6,903 bases of DNA, taken from the NCBI GenBank assembly GCA_016929815.1, contig JAFGIC010000333.1, forward strand, positions 1-6,903, written 5' to 3'. The notes beneath the pieces are model-generated. The model did not search any database. It was not told where the DNA came from and saw only the letters and a program-made list of their open reading frames with translations. The DNA is from Deltaproteobacteria bacterium (lineage in GTDB: Bacteria > Desulfobacterota > DSM-4660 > Desulfatiglandales > HGW-15). The position numbers were made by a program, and so were the translations under genes. Each line of letters begins with the position of its first letter. Within the stretch, counting starts at the first letter, position 1. Below, one piece after another: positions 5,282 through 6,903 of this stretch.

Positions 5282-6207
5282 AGCCCCCTCATATACTCCG
5301 TCCTGAGAATCGCGGGGTTGCCGACAGCGCGTCTTATGGTCGTAAGAAGCCTTTCCTTGTCCGCAGGCAGGGTCCCCTTTAGTGGGAGATAGTTGGACGC
5401 ATGGTTTGTCCGAAAAACAACAGGACCCGGCGCCTCAATATTGTCGATCATCAGCTCAACCTCCTTCAGTATGTCAAGCGGATCGGTTATAAGTTCGAAT
5501 TCCCCCCTCTTTATCATGTCTTCAAGGACGGTTCCTGGGACAACCATAAGCGTAAGGGCTGCGAAAAAGGAAGGATTCATGAGGGTGGCGGCCTTGCCTG
5601 TATTTACGGCATGCTGATGGGACAGCCTTTTACCTCCAAGTCCCAGTATAACAGTAACAGAAGTCTGTATCCCGGCCCTGTTTGCCTTAACTACGCTTTC
5701 AATCTGGTCTTCAACGGTTACACCTTTATTTATAAGTTCCAGGACCTCCTGGTCCCCGCTTTCCAGCCCGATAAAGACGAGGTTAAGGCCCGCCTTACGG
5801 AGTTCGAGGAGTTCGTCATCCGACTTTCTGAGAATGTCCTCGCAGCAGGCGTAGCATGCAACCTGTTTGAGCCTTGGAAACGTTTCATAGCACTTCCTAA
5901 CTATCTTAAGCAGTTCAGGGGCCTTTATAATCATCGCGTTTGAGTCGAGCAGAAAAATTTTATCCACACCCCTATATTGTCTCCCGCCGATCTCGATATC
6001 TTCAAGGATCTCGCTGGTAGGTCTGATCCTGAACTTCTTTTCCGGGATCTCCCTTTGAAACACCGTTGAATTGCAGAAATAACACCTGCCCGCCGCTGCA
6101 CATGAACACCCGACAGTAGCCTGTACCAGGAGCGAATATGCCTCGCTTGGCGGACGATACACCGGCTCTGCGTAATACATCTCTGCCCTTTTAGTCTGTT
6201 CTTTCAT
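5278..6207 (-). CDS. Radical SAM protein (COG1032-like) with unusual cysteine motif
   Basis: A 309-residue protein. It has the radical SAM barrel in order: VGCSCAAAGRCYFC (32-45), a FLLDSNAM strand (85-92), LVFIGLESGDQEVLELINKG (143-162) that fits the SAM-contacting region, ILGLGG (187-192) and a C-terminal NHASNYLPLKGTL (268-280) typical of a common subfamily without a B12 domain. That subfamily normally reads GCSxNxCxFC, the canonical CX3CX2C. Here three residues are extra, giving Cys36-X5-Cys42-X2-Cys45 (or Cys34-X7). The family makes a 5'-deoxyadenosyl radical from SAM with a [4Fe-4S] cluster; the reaction here is unknown. The start ATG overlaps the stop of the ferredoxin gene (ATGA, 4 nt), and the end overlaps the glycosyltransferase start. 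It is therefore translated as part of the redox operon. Two more cysteines at 121 and 122 are of unclear role. Confidence 0.88.
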   Translation of the reverse strand: MKEQTKRAEMYYAEPVYRPPSEAYSLLVQATVGCSCAAAGRCYFCNSTVFQREIPEKKFRIRPTSEILEDIEIGGRQYRGVDKIFLLDSNAMIIKAPELLKIVRKCYETFPRLKQVACYACCEDILRKSDDELLELRKAGLNLVFIGLESGDQEVLELINKGVTVEDQIESVVKANRAGIQTSVTVILGLGGKRLSHQHAVNTGKAATLMNPSFFAALTLMVVPGTVLEDMIKRGEFELITDPLDILKEVELMIDNIEAPGPVVFRTNHASNYLPLKGTLPADKERLLTTIRRAVGNPAILRTEYMRGL

Positions 6208-6704
6208 TTTTTTATCAGCTGCCTTAAACTCTCTTCCATGGCCTTCTTTTCCTTAAGGTCCATCTTCCCGAATCCAAGGGCGCCGGTCGGGCATGTAGCG
6301 ACACAGGGAGGTTTCTCTGTCATATAATCTATCTCATTTATGCACATATCACACTTCTGCATCTTTCCGTCCGAACCGAACACAGGAACTCCAAAGGGAC
6401 ATGCCTCCAGACATGCACCGCAGCCTATGCACTTTTCCCTGTCCACGACGACAATTCCATCCTCTTCGCGTTTGGATATAGCTCCCTCCGGGCATACGCT
6501 AATGCACGCCGGGTCAATGCAGTGCATGCATGCAACAGACGCAGTAATGCACTTGACATCAGGATAAGCTCCCTGCCAGATGTTATCAACGCGCCTGTAT
6601 CTTATTCCTGTTTCAACACCTCTCCAGCTCTTACATGCAACCTCACATGCGTGGCACTGGATGCAGTTTTCTTTTACATAAGAAAATCCATATTCATCGG
6701 ACAT
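6204..6704 (-). CDS. 4x[4Fe-4S] ferredoxin-type electron-transfer subunit (DmsB/NrfC-like)
   Basis: A 166-residue iron-sulfur protein of the type that passes electrons to or from a molybdopterin catalytic subunit. Sixteen cysteines fall into four groups: CIQCHACEVAC (14-24), CMHCIDPACISVC (59-71), CIGCGACLEAC (92-102), and CDMC (118-121) with CVATC (134-138). The groups of such proteins share cysteines to make four clusters. Cys52 is an extra one. There is no signal peptide or membrane segment, so it is cytoplasmic unless carried out with a Tat-signal partner. The partner gene is immediately upstream (partial, ends 6769). I start the gene at the ATG at 6704; the longer reading from a GTG at 6722 would run through the ribosome site. 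The stop overlaps the radical SAM start by 4 nt. Confidence 0.93.
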   Translation of the reverse strand: MSDEYGFSYVKENCIQCHACEVACKSWRGVETGIRYRRVDNIWQGAYPDVKCITASVACMHCIDPACISVCPEGAISKREEDGIVVVDREKCIGCGACLEACPFGVPVFGSDGKMQKCDMCINEIDYMTEKPPCVATCPTGALGFGKMDLKEKKAMEESLRQLIKK

Positions 6705-6712
6705 TGCAAACT

Positions 6713-6717
6713 CTCCT
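6713..6717 (-). promoter_or_regulatory. Ribosome binding site that fixes the ferredoxin start
   Basis: AGGAG (6717-6713), within AAAGGAGAG, stands 8 nt before the ATG at 6704. It lies inside the coding part of the alternative GTG start at 6722, so the shorter protein is preferred. Confidence 0.8.
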
Positions 6718-6768
6718 TTCACTTCGTATAGACTTAGATTAACCCAAGATCTGCCTGCTCATTCGGAT

Positions 6769-6903
6769 TTATGCCTTTCGCACCTGTACAAGCGTCTGGC
6801 TTGCCATAGCCGTAACCAGGGGATCAAAGGCCTTAGAAGGATCAACATTGTACATGTTGTTTACATTTGCCCCGCCGTCTGTAAGGGGGTAATCTTCAAA
6901 GCC
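6769..6903 (-). CDS. Molybdopterin oxidoreductase, C-terminal end (partial)
   Basis: The last 44 codons of a gene that runs in from beyond the window, ending in TAA at 6771-6769. The visible peptide includes GFEDYPLTDGGANVNNMYN near its start, DPSKAFDPLV, and ends SQTLVQVRKA. The pattern of an (S/A)NVN-type motif, a DP segment about 10 residues on, and a final LV-V-KA strand is typical of the molybdopterin-dinucleotide-binding domain at the C-terminus of DMSO-reductase-family enzymes. The ferredoxin subunit starts 64 nt downstream, with no promoter or terminator that I can see. This supports the call and an operon. Substrate, signal peptide and metal cannot be judged from this fragment. Confidence 0.7.
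   Translation of the reverse strand, partial: GFEDYPLTDGGANVNNMYNVDPSKAFDPLVTAMASQTLVQVRKA

Noticed and set aside
5401..5943. 180-codon frame on the plus strand
   Set aside because: Antisense to the radical SAM gene, which has clear motifs. The frame shows no recognisable domain and no promoter.
6705..6722. Upstream GTG start for the ferredoxin subunit
   Set aside because: The codons contain the AGGAG ribosome site that serves the ATG at 6704, and homologous proteins usually start shortly before the first cysteine motif.

Overview
The window looks like chromosomal DNA of an anaerobic bacterium. The best guess is a Desulfobacterota (former Deltaproteobacteria) or similar lineage. The evidence is a molybdopterin-enzyme operon with a four-cluster ferredoxin subunit, a radical SAM protein, an apparent selenocysteine codon, and several sigma70-type promoters. 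This is inference from gene content; no taxonomic marker fixes it.

Left end (1-1055): an AT-rich upstream stretch, then a plus-strand gene for a secreted or membrane-anchored CAP/SCP-domain protein. A 12-bp perfect hairpin follows and serves as a shared terminator. It also terminates a minus-strand tRNA-Phe(GAA) gene that has its own near-consensus promoter.

Middle (1056-3579, all minus strand): a very acidic protein with an N-terminal zinc ribbon, expressed from its own promoter. Upstream of it lies a two-gene unit consisting of a secreted DUF1573-like protein followed by RNase HI (rnhA), with an 11-nt overlap. The DUF1573-like gene carries one in-frame TGA exactly where the family's conserved CGC motif has its first cysteine. 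A stem-loop with bSECIS-like geometry follows at once. I read it as a selenoprotein with a Sec-Gly-Cys (UGC) motif, not as a broken gene. It is the most interesting item in the window.

Divergent intergenic region (3580-3925): an extended -10 promoter for the selenoprotein unit, a perfect 8-bp inverted repeat, a TTGACT/TATTAA promoter pointing right, and a leader that can fold into a closed three-stem structure. Downstream of that leader is a 46-codon, strongly basic small protein gene (3926-4066), closed by a bidirectional terminator.

Right end (4124-6903, minus strand): a tightly packed operon. In transcription order it holds the C-terminus of a molybdopterin oxidoreductase (cut by the window edge), a 4x[4Fe-4S] electron-transfer subunit, a radical SAM protein with a non-canonical cysteine motif, and a GT4 glycosyltransferase. 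The last three genes are linked by 4-nt overlaps. The first two plausibly form a redox enzyme. How the last two relate to that enzyme is not clear from sequence.
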